Shown here piece after piece: positions 24,495-34,090 of a stretch of DNA of 63,499 nucleotides. This DNA is from FEN-680 sp036845225 (lineage in GTDB: Bacteria > Actinomycetota > Geothermincolia > Fen-727 > Anoxymicrobiaceae). The stretch is from assembly GCA_036845225.1 (NCBI GenBank), contig DAIUEJ010000011.1, positions 1 to 63,499 of the forward strand, given 5' to 3'. The position numbers were made by a program, and so were the translations under genes. Each line of letters starts with the position of its first letter. Within the stretch, counting starts at the first letter, position 1. The notes below the pieces were generated by a model. It saw nothing but the letters and a program-made list of their open reading frames with translations. It was not told the DNA's origin and did not search any database.

Positions 24495-25820
24495 ATGGCG
24501 CAGAAAACGATTTACTTCATAGACGTGACGAACCGGGATGGAGTACAGACCTCCCAGCTCGGCCTCGCCAAAATAGAGAAGACGATCATCAACATGTACC
24601 TCGACCAGATGGGGATCTTCCAGAGCGAGGCCGGCTTTCCCACCACCAACCACGAGACCAACTACCTCAGGGGGAACCTGGAGCTCGTGGAAGAGGGCGG
24701 CATCAAGCGCCTGAGGATTGCGGGCTGGTTGCGGGCCATCAACGCTGACATCGAGCTCGCACGGGAGATGGTCCCCGAGCTCGAGCACGTCAACATCTCG
24801 ATCTCGACCTCCCCACAGATGATAAACGGGAAATGGAAAGGCGAAAGGACCCTGGACGACGTCATCGACCTGATGCAGCAGGCCCTGAACCGCGCCCTCG
24901 AGCTCGAGTTCAAGACGGTGGCGGTGAACGCCGAGGACGGCTCGCGCACCCCGATGGAGGACCTCATGAAGTTCGCGGAGGCGGCCAGGGAAGGCGGCGC
25001 CACCCGGATACGCTATTGCGACACGCTCGGCTACGATGACCCTTTCACGACCTACGACCGCATGAAGGAGCTCGCTGAGGCTGTGAAGCTCGACATCGAA
25101 CTGCACTGTCACAACGACCTCGGGATGGGAGTGGCGTGTTCGGTCGCGGGCGCGGCCGGCGCCATCGACGGCGGGGTGGACGCTTACATCAACACGACGG
25201 TGAACGGCATCGGGGAGAGGGCGGGCAACGCCGACCTGTTGTCGTGCCTCCTGGCGCTCAAGAAGTCGAGCGGGCTGGAGGGGCGCTACAGGCTCGACCC
25301 GAACCTGGACATCACGCACGCCTGGCGGCTTGCCAAGTATGCCTCCTACGCGTTCGGGGTGCCTATCCCCGTGAACCAGGTGGGCGTGGGGCGCAACGCC
25401 TTCGCGCACGAGTCGGGGATCCACGCCGACGGCGCTCTCAAGGACCGCCGCAACTACGAGCTCTACGACTGCGAGGAGCTCGGGCGCGGCGAGCCGGAGA
25501 TCGTCGAGACCGGCCGGATGATAACCACGGGCGCGTACGGCGGGGTCAAGGGATTCCGCAACGTCTATGACCGCCTGGAGGTGGAGTTCGGCTCTGACGA
25601 AGAGGCACGCGAGATCCTCGACCTGGTCAGGCTCGCCAACGTGACCACGGGCAAGCCGCTGACGGAAGACGAGCTGAAGTTCGTCGCCAAGTACCCGGAG
25701 CAGGCGCGGACCATCCTGACGCTGTCCATCTACCAGGAGCCCAAGCTCAAGGAGAGGCGCACCAGGGTGACGCGCAAGGTCGGTTTCCCCTGGGAGAAGG
25801 CGTCCGGCGAGAAGCGCTAG
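24495..25820 (+). CDS. Homocitrate synthase / isopropylmalate synthase family protein
   Basis: 441 residues. The DRE-TIM metallolyase signatures are present: the N-terminal IDVTNRDGVQTS, ELHCHNDLGMG near 198-208, GERAGN near 238 and FAHESGIHADG near 305. These enzymes condense acetyl-CoA with a 2-oxo acid. The sequence looks closer to homocitrate/2-oxo-acid chain-extending enzymes than to full LeuA, because the LeuA regulatory domain is missing. AAAGGAGCGG precedes the ATG. Exact 2-oxo-acid substrate is not readable. Confidence 0.82.
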   Translation: MAQKTIYFIDVTNRDGVQTSQLGLAKIEKTIINMYLDQMGIFQSEAGFPTTNHETNYLRGNLELVEEGGIKRLRIAGWLRAINADIELAREMVPELEHVNISISTSPQMINGKWKGERTLDDVIDLMQQALNRALELEFKTVAVNAEDGSRTPMEDLMKFAEAAREGGATRIRYCDTLGYDDPFTTYDRMKELAEAVKLDIELHCHNDLGMGVACSVAGAAGAIDGGVDAYINTTVNGIGERAGNADLLSCLLALKKSSGLEGRYRLDPNLDITHAWRLAKYASYAFGVPIPVNQVGVGRNAFAHESGIHADGALKDRRNYELYDCEELGRGEPEIVETGRMITTGAYGGVKGFRNVYDRLEVEFGSDEEAREILDLVRLANVTTGKPLTEDELKFVAKYPEQARTILTLSIYQEPKLKERRTRVTRKVGFPWEKASGEKR

Positions 25821-25894
25821 CGGAAGCCCGGGAGCCACTCTTCCCCCAATTCTTTTCACGGCGGTCCCGCACGCCACCGTGGTGAAAATTATTT

Positions 25895-25927
25895 AAGTGA
25901 AAAGTGCCTGGCACCGGTTTTTCACTT
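25895..25927. repeat. Variable-arm palindrome (family A), copy 2
   Basis: Arms AAGTGAAAA (25895-25903) and TTTTCACTT (25919-25927) around the core GTGCCTGGCACCGG. It lies just upstream of the histidine kinase start. Confidence 0.75.
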
Positions 25928-25947
25928 ACAATAAGAACGGTGATTCC

Positions 25948-27393
25948 ATGAAGGTCTATCGCATCGCTTATCTCGGAAACGACGGCGAGGCCGCCATGGG
26001 GCTGGAGACGGCCCTGAAGGGCGACGGCCTGCAGTTCGTCCGCGCCGGCGGCGACTACCAGGGCATGCAGCGCGCCGGAGAGTTCAACGCGGACATCATC
26101 CTCTGGGACCGCGACAACCAGCCCCCCGAAGCGGCGCTTCCGATCGATCAGATCAGGCAGTCGGGGCTCACCCGGCAACCGGTGATCGTTGTGGTGCGCA
26201 ACGATGACGTCGAGGGGGCGGTCAAGAGCCTCGCGGGAGGCGCCACCGATTTTATCTACAAGCCAATCCGTGAGGACCCGCTGCCGCGAGTGATCGCCGC
26301 GCTTAACGCCAGCTCAAAGCAGAGGCGCATAGACTGGTGCAACAGGGTCATAGAAGACACCAACGACCAGGTCAAAGGCATTCTGGCCACGCTCGCGGAC
26401 CCCGCGTACGTGGTGAGCCCCGAGTACCAGATCCTCTGGATGAACAGGGCCGCGGAGGAGATATTCGGGGAGGGCCAGCGCGGCGGCGCCTGCCACCATA
26501 TCTTCTACGACCGCATGGAGCCGTGCGAGGTCTGCGCCAAGAACAAGGGCGCGGCCAGGTGGCGCGCCACCCTGAAGAACGGCAAGAGCTACCGCTTCAT
26601 ATCGGCGGTCGTCCGCAACTCCAAGGGAGAGGTCGAGAAGCTGGCGGTGGGCACGGACATCACGCCCGACCAGGAGGTCAGCAAGATACACAAGACCTTC
26701 ATCGCCAACGTGAGCCACGACCTCCGCACGCCGCTCGCCGCCATCGACCAGTACGTCAACATCCTCATGGAAGGACTGGGCGGAGAGCTCAATGACGACC
26801 AGAAGAACTACATCGACGTCATAAGACGGTCTTCTTTCCGCCTGCACAACCTGATCGAGAACCTGATCGACGCCAACAAGGTCCTCTCGGGCGATTTCAA
26901 GCTCAAGATGGAAGTCCTCGACATCCAGGACATCCTGGACGTCGTCCTCGGGCGGCTCCGGTCCCAGGCCGAGGACAAGGGCCTGACGATGCAGGTGCAG
27001 GTGGCGGACGGGCTTCCGCCGGTGTACGGCGACAAGTCGCGCATCGCGCAGGTCGTCGCCAACCTCGCGGGCAACAGCATCAAGTTCACCGAGCAGGGGA
27101 TGCTGCAGATAAGGGCCGGCTTCATGCCGCGGGACGAAGGCAGGATCATCCTCTCGGTGGAGGACACCGGCATCGGCGTACCGAAAGAGGACCTGGGAAA
27201 GATATTCGACCTGTTCTACCGCGTTGAGAAAGACAAGGTGTACGTGGAAGAAGGCGCGGGCCTCGGGCTCGCGATCTCGAGGGAGATAATCCGCGCGCAC
27301 GGCGGCACCCTGTGGGCGGAGAGCATGGAAGGCATGGGCAGCGCGTTCCATTTCTCGATCCCGGCTTACATGGGCGAGCAGGTAACCCGCTAG
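25948..27393 (+). CDS. Sensor histidine kinase with N-terminal receiver-like and PAS domains
   Basis: 481 residues from the ATG at 25948 (an in-frame ATG at 25897 lies inside the palindromic repeat). Order: a degenerate receiver-like domain (1-120, ending in the KP motif FIYKPI), a PAS domain (about 145-235, with extra cysteines CHHIFYDRMEPCEVC), HisKA with the phospho-His in NVSHDLRTP near 257, and HATPase (NLAGNSIKF, DTGIGVP, GAGLGLAIS). No membrane segment, so a cytoplasmic sensor. The PAS Cys cluster could bind a cofactor. A receiver protein follows 24 bases later. Confidence 0.9.
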   Translation: MKVYRIAYLGNDGEAAMGLETALKGDGLQFVRAGGDYQGMQRAGEFNADIILWDRDNQPPEAALPIDQIRQSGLTRQPVIVVVRNDDVEGAVKSLAGGATDFIYKPIREDPLPRVIAALNASSKQRRIDWCNRVIEDTNDQVKGILATLADPAYVVSPEYQILWMNRAAEEIFGEGQRGGACHHIFYDRMEPCEVCAKNKGAARWRATLKNGKSYRFISAVVRNSKGEVEKLAVGTDITPDQEVSKIHKTFIANVSHDLRTPLAAIDQYVNILMEGLGGELNDDQKNYIDVIRRSSFRLHNLIENLIDANKVLSGDFKLKMEVLDIQDILDVVLGRLRSQAEDKGLTMQVQVADGLPPVYGDKSRIAQVVANLAGNSIKFTEQGMLQIRAGFMPRDEGRIILSVEDTGIGVPKEDLGKIFDLFYRVEKDKVYVEEGAGLGLAISREIIRAHGGTLWAESMEGMGSAFHFSIPAYMGEQVTR

Positions 27394-27417
27394 GAGCACC
27401 AAACAGGGGAGCGCTCA

Positions 27418-27822
27418 TTGGCTGCAGAACAGAAGACCATACTCGTCGCCGATGACGACAAAGACCTCGTGATGGCGCTGTCCATACGCCTGAAGGCGGC
27501 GGGCTACGACGTGATCTCGGCCCACGACGGCGAGGAAGCCTACGAGCTCGCCAGCAAGAACAAGCCCGATCTCATAATCCTCGACGTGCGCATGCCCGCC
27601 GGCGGGGGGTTCTCGTCGATCGACCGCATGAAGCACTCGCTCACCACGCGCAATATCCCGGTGATATTCCTGACCGCGTTCGACGACGAGGAGATGAGGG
27701 AGGAAGGCCGCAATCTCGGGGCGGCGGGCTTCTTCAGAAAGCCGTTCGACGACTCCGAGTTCATGGCCGCGATCGAGGGAGTCCTCTCCACGCCCGGCGC
27801 GGCCGGCCACGGCGGCATGTAG
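27418..27822 (+). CDS. Single-domain response regulator
   Basis: 134 residues, TTG start with GGGGAG upstream. A receiver domain only: acidic VADDDKD near 10, phospho-acceptor Asp in ILDVRMP near 55, Thr in FLTAF and Lys in FRKPFDD. There is no DNA-binding domain, so it must signal by protein contact. It is almost surely the partner of the upstream kinase. Confidence 0.9.
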   Translation: MAAEQKTILVADDDKDLVMALSIRLKAAGYDVISAHDGEEAYELASKNKPDLIILDVRMPAGGGFSSIDRMKHSLTTRNIPVIFLTAFDDEEMREEGRNLGAAGFFRKPFDDSEFMAAIEGVLSTPGAAGHGGM

Positions 27823-27833
27823 CCGGTATCCGG

Positions 27834-29105
27834 CTAGGGGTTGCTCATGTAGCCGATCGAATCGTGCCCGCCGCCACGCCCGTTCCAGTACATCGCCCTC
27901 TCAGTAACGATTTTCTCAGTGCCCACCAGCATGATCGAGACGTCACGGCCGGGTAAGTCCGCGTTCCCAGAGATCGTGGTGCGCGAGTAAGGCGGGATGA
28001 CGACCGGCTCGACGCGCGGCTCCACGCCACCCGGGGTCAGGTAAGTCACCTGCACGCTGTTCTCGACGTTGTTGGGGTTCGCGATCAGCACGAAGGTCTC
28101 GAAGCCGTACAAGGTTGTGCCCTCCGCCAGGAAGCAGTTATAGGTAGCCTCTTTGACGCCTATGGTATCGTGCCCGGCCTTCCCGGTGCCGTTGTTCCAG
28201 TACATCGACCGCTCGCAGATGATGCTCACGTCCGACTTGATGCTCGTCGAGAAGTCCGCGTTGCCCACCAGGGCGCGCGGGTTCACCGTCTGCCGCGTCC
28301 CGGCTTTGACCTCCAGCGGGGGCGCGTCCACCGGGCCGGTGTCCGTCAGGAAGATCATTTTCACCCGGGCGTCTTTCGTCGACGGGTTCTGGACCAGGAT
28401 GAAAGTGTCGAAGCCCCACTTGGTGCTACCCTCCGCGAGGAACCACTGCTCGGCAGGGTCCGAAGTGCCGATGCTGTCGTGGCCGCCTCGGCGCCCGTCC
28501 CAGTACATGCTGCGCTCGGCGACGACAGCCACTGTCGCGCTGACCTTCACGCTGATGTCGCTTGGGGCGACATCGTCGTTCACCTTGATGGTTTTCCGGG
28601 AGCGCGGCGCGACGCTGAAAGGCTGCCTCTTCTTCGGCCCGGCCGGGGTGTTGTAGGTGAAGGTCACCTTTGAGCTGGAGCTGCCGGGGTTCTGTATCGA
28701 TACGTACTCCTCGAAGCCGTAGTTCATGCAGCCCTCCGCCAGGTACCAGTGCGTGCTCGGCTCGGTGACCCCTATGGAGTCGTGCCCTTCGATCCTGCCG
28801 CCCCAGTACATGGACCGCTCGCATACCACTTACTGGTCGGCGTCGACCCGCACCGAGACTTCCGTACCCGGAGTAACGTCGCCGACGTTGATGGTAGCCC
28901 GGGAATCCGCCGGGAGCACGAAAGGTTCTCCGGCCTTCTGTCCCTTGTCGGCGGGCATCATGTATACGGCGCGCACCGCGGCATCGAACGGCGAGCCTCC
29001 ACCGGGCCCCGCCGCGGCAGCCAGTGACGGGGCTGCCATCGCCGCGACCGCGGCCGCGACGACGACGATCTTTATCCCGCGCCGGAAGGATCGTGCCGGA
29101 CCCAT
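27834..29105 (-). pseudogene. Secreted ~100-residue-repeat protein interrupted by an in-frame TAA
   Basis: One reading frame runs from ATG 29105 to 27834 with a TAA at 28830-28832. Upstream: a signal peptide (VVVAAAVAAMAAPSLAAAA) and the end of a first repeat. Downstream: three full repeats, each with FLAEG, GF-TF-LI-NP, a Ser-Arg-x-Thr-Ile stretch and ERSMYW-GHDSIG. In the repeat alignment the TAA falls exactly where other copies have an ordinary residue, between VRVDADQ and VVCERSMYW. This indicates a nonsense mutation or a base-call error rather than two genes. TAA excludes selenocysteine. Similar repeat proteins are known in actinobacteria; function unknown, probably cell-surface. Confidence 0.75.
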
Positions 29106-29133
29106 GGTGACCTCCAGTTCTCTCCCATGTATA

Positions 29134-30073
29134 TCACTCGACCGCGGAGCCGGGCAGAGGCACGGCTTCCTCGAACGGTTCGACCCCGTGCGCAGGCTCG
29201 ACAGTGACCGCCTCCGCTCTCCTCGAGAGGATCACGGTGGCGACCAGGATGAGCGCGAACGCGAAGATCCGCAGCACGGACAGAGCGGGGCTCTTCGGGA
29301 ACTTCTCGTGCAGCGCGACCATTCCCAGCGCTATCGGCACGAGCTGTGAGAGGCCCGCGAGCAGAGGGACGACCACTATCGCCTGGCCCTTCTGGAGAGC
29401 CGCCTGCAGGATGATGAAGGCGGGCACGAGGGTGGACCGCCCAGGCGATGAGGAAGACGCTCGAGAATACGACCAGCACGCCCCTGGTGGACCACTGGCC
29501 GGACCAGTCCACGAGCAGCAGTTTCGCGAAGACCGCGGACGTGCCGTAGAGGATGCCGACGGCGATCCCGAGGCCCGCGGCTTTGCGGGCATCCGACCCC
29601 TTCATCATCGCGAGCGGGATGATTATCGCCACCACGACCAGCGCCGCCGTGAATATCCACAGGGAGACCGGAGAGTGCCGGACATCTTTGGGGAGGCCTT
29701 CCGCGAGGCTCACCCCGATGAGCGCGACTCCCAGAATGCTCAAGCCGATAGCGACGAGGTCGATTCGCCGTGGCTTCTCGCCCAGGTTCTTGATCGCGAG
29801 GTAGGCGAGCAGCGCCACCCCCGAGGCCATGATCGGCTGGACGATGGATATCGGGGCGACCGTGAGTGCATACGCGTACAGGCCGCTTCCGAAGAGCACC
29901 ACGACCATGCTCACGAGCCAGGCGCGGTTGCTCACGAATGCCTTGATGACAGACCAGGAGAACTGCATCTTGACCTCGGGCAGCACGCCGACGGCCTTCT
30001 TCTGCATGTACATGGCGTAGTTGAAAGCCAGCGAGGCTGCGATCGCGCAGATGATTGCAAATAGTGTTTTCAA
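29134..30073 (-). pseudogene. DMT-superfamily transporter paralogue with a frameshift
   Basis: The first ~212 codons (from 30073) and the last ~100 codons (ending at 29134) are in different frames. The switch lies at about 29430-29450, and removing one base in the GGGCGG stretch restores one protein. Alignment with the intact neighbour then runs through without a gap (FLIAWASTLVPAF against FLAACIATYIPAF). The restored protein has about nine or ten membrane helices, with the shared GEKPRRID and GVALIGVSLAEGLPKD stretches. It is either a real frameshift or a sequencing error. It overlaps the stop of the intact paralogue by 4 bases. Confidence 0.8.
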
Positions 30074-30990
30074 GCGATTCCCTGGGCTCCCGGGTGTATC
30101 GTATCGATCTCACCCGCCGGGAAGGGTTCGATGCTTTCCTCGGCTTCGGCCCTCTGCGAGAGGATGATCGTGCCGGTGAGTATCAGCACGAACGCGATTA
30201 TCCGCACCACCTTGAGCACGTTCGATGCCGGGAACGTCTCGTTCAGGGCCATCATCCCCACGAATATGGGGATGAACTCCATTATCCCGTTGTAGATGGG
30301 AGCGACGATGATGGCCATGCCCTTCTGCAACGCCGCCTGGAGCAATATGAACGCGGGTATGTACGTGGCGATACACGCGGCCAGGAATACGAGGAAGAGT
30401 TCCCAGTGTGTGCTGATGTTCACGAGGTACAGCATCAGCAGACGCTGGAACACGGCCGCCATCCCGAAGAAGAGCCCGACGGATATCCCGAGCCCGACCG
30501 AGAGCTTTGCCTGCGTACCCCTCATGAGCAGGGGTATCAGGACCGCGAGGCCCAGTATCACGACCGAGAAGATAACGATCTCCCAGCCGTGCTCGAGCTT
30601 GTCCTTCGGCAGGCCCTCGGCGAGGCTCACGCCGATGAGGGCGACCCCGAGGACGCTCATCGCCATAGCGGCGTAGTCGATCCGACGGGGCTTCTCACCG
30701 AGCCGCTTGATAGCGAGGTACGCGAGGAGCACCACCCCTGAGGCAATGATCGGCTCGACGATCGACACCGGCGCGAGGGCGAGCGCCACAGAATAGAGGA
30801 CGAACCCTGTGATGTTTACGGCCTGTGCCCATATCCACGGCTTGTTGCTGATAAAGGCCCTGGTCGTCTTCCAGGGGTTCTTGAACTCGACCGTGGGGAG
30901 GTTCACCACGGCCTTCTTCTCGAGGTAAATCGCGTAATTCAGGGTCAGCGCCCCGGCTATCGCGCAGAATATTGCAAAGGACTCTCTCAT
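30070..30990 (-). CDS. DMT-superfamily (EamA/NIPA-like) membrane transporter
   Basis: 306 residues, nine to ten hydrophobic helices. It shares about half its residues with the frameshifted downstream gene, so the pair arose by tandem duplication. Features include the N-terminal NYAIYLEKKAV and an internal GEKPRRIDYAAMAMSVLGVALIGVSL. Members of the superfamily export metabolites; NIPA-like members have been linked to magnesium. Substrate not inferable. Four-base overlap with the downstream paralogue suggests coupled translation and perhaps a heterodimer. Confidence 0.75.
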   Translation of the reverse strand: MRESFAIFCAIAGALTLNYAIYLEKKAVVNLPTVEFKNPWKTTRAFISNKPWIWAQAVNITGFVLYSVALALAPVSIVEPIIASGVVLLAYLAIKRLGEKPRRIDYAAMAMSVLGVALIGVSLAEGLPKDKLEHGWEIVIFSVVILGLAVLIPLLMRGTQAKLSVGLGISVGLFFGMAAVFQRLLMLYLVNISTHWELFLVFLAACIATYIPAFILLQAALQKGMAIIVAPIYNGIMEFIPIFVGMMALNETFPASNVLKVVRIIAFVLILTGTIILSQRAEAEESIEPFPAGEIDTIHPGAQGIA

Positions 30991-31042
30991 CGTCCTTCCC
31001 TGCAGGTGTCAGCCGCCACGTGCCCGACCGGCGGGTGCGGCA

Positions 31043-32149
31043 TCAGTCTTCGAGCCTGACCATCTCGTACTGCCTCTGCCCGAGCCCGATGGACTCGCCG
31101 TAGGAAAGCTGCCGCGCGTATGCGGTTCCGGCGCCCGCGAGCAGCGTGCTCTTCGTCTGGGGGCCGGGCTCTCTCACCTGGCTCTCTTCGGCCAGGTAAC
31201 GCATCAGCATGTCGGACGCCGCCTGGTCGATTGCGATGGGGTCTTTCGAAGCCATGATGCCTATATCGGGGACGCTCGGCGCGGCGCTGTAGTTCCAGCA
31301 GTCGCACGACGGGGTGACGTTCAAGAGGAACGAGAAGAAGCCGGCCTTGTCCGCCTTGTTCTTGAGAACGCCCGCGGTTATCTCGCCCAGCTTCTCCTGG
31401 GCCTCCGCCGGGTCCCCCTTCCACTCGATGGCGGTCGCCCCCTGTGGGCACATGGCGAGGCATTCGCCGCAACCGATGCAGACGTCGGTGTCTATCACCA
31501 TCACGTCGCCGTCGAGAGATATCGCCTCCGCGGGGCAGTGTTCAAGGCAGGTCTCGCACAGGTCGCACGCTTCGGAGTCGATGCGCGGCCGTACCATGGC
31601 GTGCACGGCCAACTTCATCCGACGTCCCGCGCCTCCCATGCCAAGGTTCTTGAGGGTGCCCGCGAAGGCTGTGAGCATATGCCCGGTGACGTGCGTGCAG
31701 ACGATCAGGCTGTCGGCGTCGTGGATTGCGCCCGCAACGTCGATAGTGTCGAAGTGCTTGAGGCCGACGGTGACCTCACGGATGTCAGACCCCCTCAGGC
31801 CATCGCCGATGATGACCGGCGCTCCCAGGCTCTCGATCGAGAAACCGTGCTCGGCGGCCACTATTGCGTGGTCGCGAGCGTTGGCGCGGCTCGAATAGTA
31901 GAGGCAGCCCGTGTCGGTCATGAACGGGCGCCCTCCCCCTGCGATCACGTCATCGACCACCGGCCGGATGAGCGCAGGCGAGACGAAACTGGTGCACCCT
32001 CTCTCGCCGAAATGAGCCTTGACCGCGACCAGGTCGCGCATCCTGACGAGCTCCGCGAACCCTGCGGCCTCAAAAAGCGCGTGTACCTTGGCGACCATAC
32101 CGTGTCCGGGCCGCCCGCCCGCCGCCGCGAAGTAGACTTTTGGCAACAT
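31043..32149 (-). CDS. DUF362 domain protein with 2x[4Fe-4S] ferredoxin motifs
   Basis: 368 residues. A DUF362 domain (VAVKAHFGERGCTSFVSP, FMTDTGCLYY, ADSLIVCTHVTGH) is followed by two ferredoxin motifs: CDLCETCLEHCPAEAI near 195 and CIGCGECLAMCPQGAT near 225. DUF362 ferredoxins are frequent in anaerobes, and their substrate is unknown. Probably a soluble electron-transfer protein. The start ATG has GAGGGGATCGAG upstream. It heads the minus-strand run containing the two transporter genes. Confidence 0.88.
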   Translation of the reverse strand: MLPKVYFAAAGGRPGHGMVAKVHALFEAAGFAELVRMRDLVAVKAHFGERGCTSFVSPALIRPVVDDVIAGGGRPFMTDTGCLYYSSRANARDHAIVAAEHGFSIESLGAPVIIGDGLRGSDIREVTVGLKHFDTIDVAGAIHDADSLIVCTHVTGHMLTAFAGTLKNLGMGGAGRRMKLAVHAMVRPRIDSEACDLCETCLEHCPAEAISLDGDVMVIDTDVCIGCGECLAMCPQGATAIEWKGDPAEAQEKLGEITAGVLKNKADKAGFFSFLLNVTPSCDCWNYSAAPSVPDIGIMASKDPIAIDQAASDMLMRYLAEESQVREPGPQTKSTLLAGAGTAYARQLSYGESIGLGQRQYEMVRLED

Positions 32150-32253
32150 CTCGATCCCCTCCTCTCAAGCGATTATACATGGTGCATCCGGTTCTCTCAG
32201 GCGGGTTATAATCGAGACTCACGGAGGGACCACTACGGCCGGAGGTGATCGAC

Positions 32254-33126
32254 GTGCGGGACGACTTCTTCGCGGACATCGAGCAGGTCGAGATGGAGGT
32301 GGCCGGCGGCAAGGCCATGTTCCCGATTTTCTATCGTGAGGCGCGCATGTTCACGGTGCTGCTATGCGCTCCCTGGCTCTCTTTGAAGCGCCTCCTGCCG
32401 GACCCTCGGTTCTCGCCGGCTCAGGTGGTGCCTGGCGTAGGGTGCATCGCCCTGACGGCGTTCGAGTATTACGACACGGACATAGCGCCGTACAACGAGT
32501 TCTCAATGGGCATAGTCCTCAACACGCCGTACTACGCGGCCATCCCTGGCTACAACATGCTTCGCCAGTACGCGGCGGGATTCTTCAACATCTACATCCA
32601 CCACCTGCCGGTCACGACCGAGATAGCTCTGCGAGGGGGACGGGACTTCTACAACTACCCGAAGTTCATCGCGGGCATCGACTTCAGCGACACCGCTTCG
32701 ACCATCACCTGCGAACTGTCCCGTGACGGCGAGCACATCATGAGCATCTCGGGGGGCAAGGTCCCGGGGCGCGACATGGGCGAGATGAAGTTCTTCTGCA
32801 ACCTCTACCAGTACAGGCAGCCGCAGCTCGCCGAGTTCAAGCTGAACGTGATCGAGGGTGCCATGCAGTGGATGCCCTCCGACGTCTCGTGGACGTTCAA
32901 CAAGGCGAATGACATCGGCCGCGAGATCTCGGACGTGGTGATAGGAAGCCGCGCGTTGATGTATATGTACATGCCGAAGATACAGGCGATACTGTACGGG
33001 CCGGAGTACACCCCGATCCCGCTCATGAGGCGGATACTGTCGACGCCCGGATTCATGCCCACGAACGCACCGGCGGCAAAGAAACCGGCCAGGAAGCCCG
33101 CGGCGAAGAAAAAGAGCGCGACGTAG
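32254..33126 (+). CDS. Acetoacetate decarboxylase-family protein with Lys/Ala-rich C-terminal tail
   Basis: 290 residues from GTG 32254, chosen because GGAGG lies 8 bases upstream (an in-frame GTG at 32245 overlaps that site). The body matches the acetoacetate decarboxylase-like superfamily: PGVGCIALTAFEYYDTDIAPYNEFSMGI, then GRDFYNYPKFIAGIDF. The Lys in NYPKFIA fits the position of a catalytic or structural lysine, but decarboxylase activity is not shown. The last ~20 residues (AAKKPARKPAAKKKS) are Lys/Ala/Pro, like the tail on the HdrA at 19708. Confidence 0.78.
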   Translation: MRDDFFADIEQVEMEVAGGKAMFPIFYREARMFTVLLCAPWLSLKRLLPDPRFSPAQVVPGVGCIALTAFEYYDTDIAPYNEFSMGIVLNTPYYAAIPGYNMLRQYAAGFFNIYIHHLPVTTEIALRGGRDFYNYPKFIAGIDFSDTASTITCELSRDGEHIMSISGGKVPGRDMGEMKFFCNLYQYRQPQLAEFKLNVIEGAMQWMPSDVSWTFNKANDIGREISDVVIGSRALMYMYMPKIQAILYGPEYTPIPLMRRILSTPGFMPTNAPAAKKPARKPAAKKKSAT

Positions 33127-33139
33127 GCCGGCAGTCGAT

Positions 33140-33190
33140 GTAGCGCCGGCGTCCCGCCGGCAATCGATGTAGCGCCGGCGTCCCGCCGGC
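33140..33190 (+). repeat. Tandem pair of GC hairpin repeats (family B), copies 3 and 4
   Basis: Two copies of the 22-bp unit at 33140-33161 and 33169-33190, a 29-base period. They separate the decarboxylase-like gene from the next gene. Confidence 0.88.
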
Positions 33191-33208
33191 AATCGAACGG
33201 AGGATAAG

Positions 33209-33745
33209 ATGGAAGACAGCGCCTGTGGTTGCGGTTGCGCGGCGACTGAAGAGGGGGCCTGGCCCGAGCAGGACAAGGGTGCGATGCGGTTCCTGATCGG
33301 CACCGGCGTCGCCATGCTCTCGTACGGGGGCTACGTCGTCGCCAGGCGGAGGCCGAAGTGGCTGCCGCTGTGGCTGGCGGCCCTGATCACCTGGTTCACG
33401 CTCTGCAAGTACCTCATCTGCACCCGGTGCGAGAACTACGGCGAGGCCTGCGATTTCTACTACCTCGGCAAGCTGGCGGCGAAGATGTTCCCAGCCCAGC
33501 CGGGACGGACGCTCGACACTGCCGGCATCGTAGCCGAAGGAGGCTCCGTCGCGGTTCTACAGTTCCTGCCGGCCATAGCCGCCCTCGGGAAGTGGAGGAT
33601 GCTCTTCATGTTCCTGGCGCTGCTGGGGCTCAACCAGGCCACTCAGTTGAACGTCTGCTGCCGGCGCTGCATCCAGTGCTCGAAGGACCCGTGGAAGCGC
33701 GACACCTGCCCGGGCTACAAGCTGGCGCGGAAACTGTACCGCTGA
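33209..33745 (+). CDS. Cys-rich membrane protein of unknown function
   Basis: 178 residues; not recognised. It starts with MEDSACGCGCA (three Cys in the first ten residues). Hydrophobic segments lie at about 30-42, 51-66 and 110-145, with a CTRC motif near 71 and a C-terminal CCRRCIQC then CPGYKLARKLYR. The paired cysteines could bind metal or an iron-sulfur cluster. It lies alone between a repeat and the 346-bp gap before the large redox operon. Confidence 0.6.
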   Translation: MEDSACGCGCAATEEGAWPEQDKGAMRFLIGTGVAMLSYGGYVVARRRPKWLPLWLAALITWFTLCKYLICTRCENYGEACDFYYLGKLAAKMFPAQPGRTLDTAGIVAEGGSVAVLQFLPAIAALGKWRMLFMFLALLGLNQATQLNVCCRRCIQCSKDPWKRDTCPGYKLARKLYR

Positions 33746-34090
33746 GCCACCCTGAAAGCGGCTCGACCGGCCCGTGTTTCCCTTTGTTTCAGGCGCTTGA
33801 GAGAGCTTCACACCCTCAAATTGGCTAGCCCACACGCGAAGTGGTAGTATTCCCCGGGGCAGGTATTCTCTCCCGCATCGCCTGCCGAGACAGCCTGCCT
33901 CACCGGTTGTCTATTCTCATGGAGCAGTTGCTCTCGATGTGAGACAAATCCTTATGAGTGGACACTCAAAATGGTACAGGTATGCGGAAATAACCGGAGC
34001 GTGCGCGCGCAGCCGCGCGGATTGCGGCGCCCCGATAAATGGAGCCTCGTCCGGGCATGGAAGCGTGCTCGACGGGACGGGATGTAGCTG
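33746..34090 (+). promoter_or_regulatory. 345-bp leader region of the Hdr/Fdh/AOR operon
   Basis: A possible promoter, TTGGCT at 33821-33826, 18 bases, TAGTAT at 33845-33850, would leave a ~230-base leader. The leader holds several small hairpins, including GAGCA/TGCTC inside TCTCA/TGAGA arms around 33914-33942 and GAGTG/CACTC near 33957-33968. No known riboswitch was recognised, and a molybdenum/tungsten-cofactor riboswitch could not be fitted. Confidence 0.35.

Noticed and set aside
28830..28832. Selenocysteine at the stop in the repeat protein
   Set aside because: The codon is TAA, not TGA, and the position is not a redox residue.
33746..34090. Molybdenum/tungsten-cofactor riboswitch ahead of the Fdh/AOR operon
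   Set aside because: Hairpins are present but the conserved Moco motif elements could not be placed.
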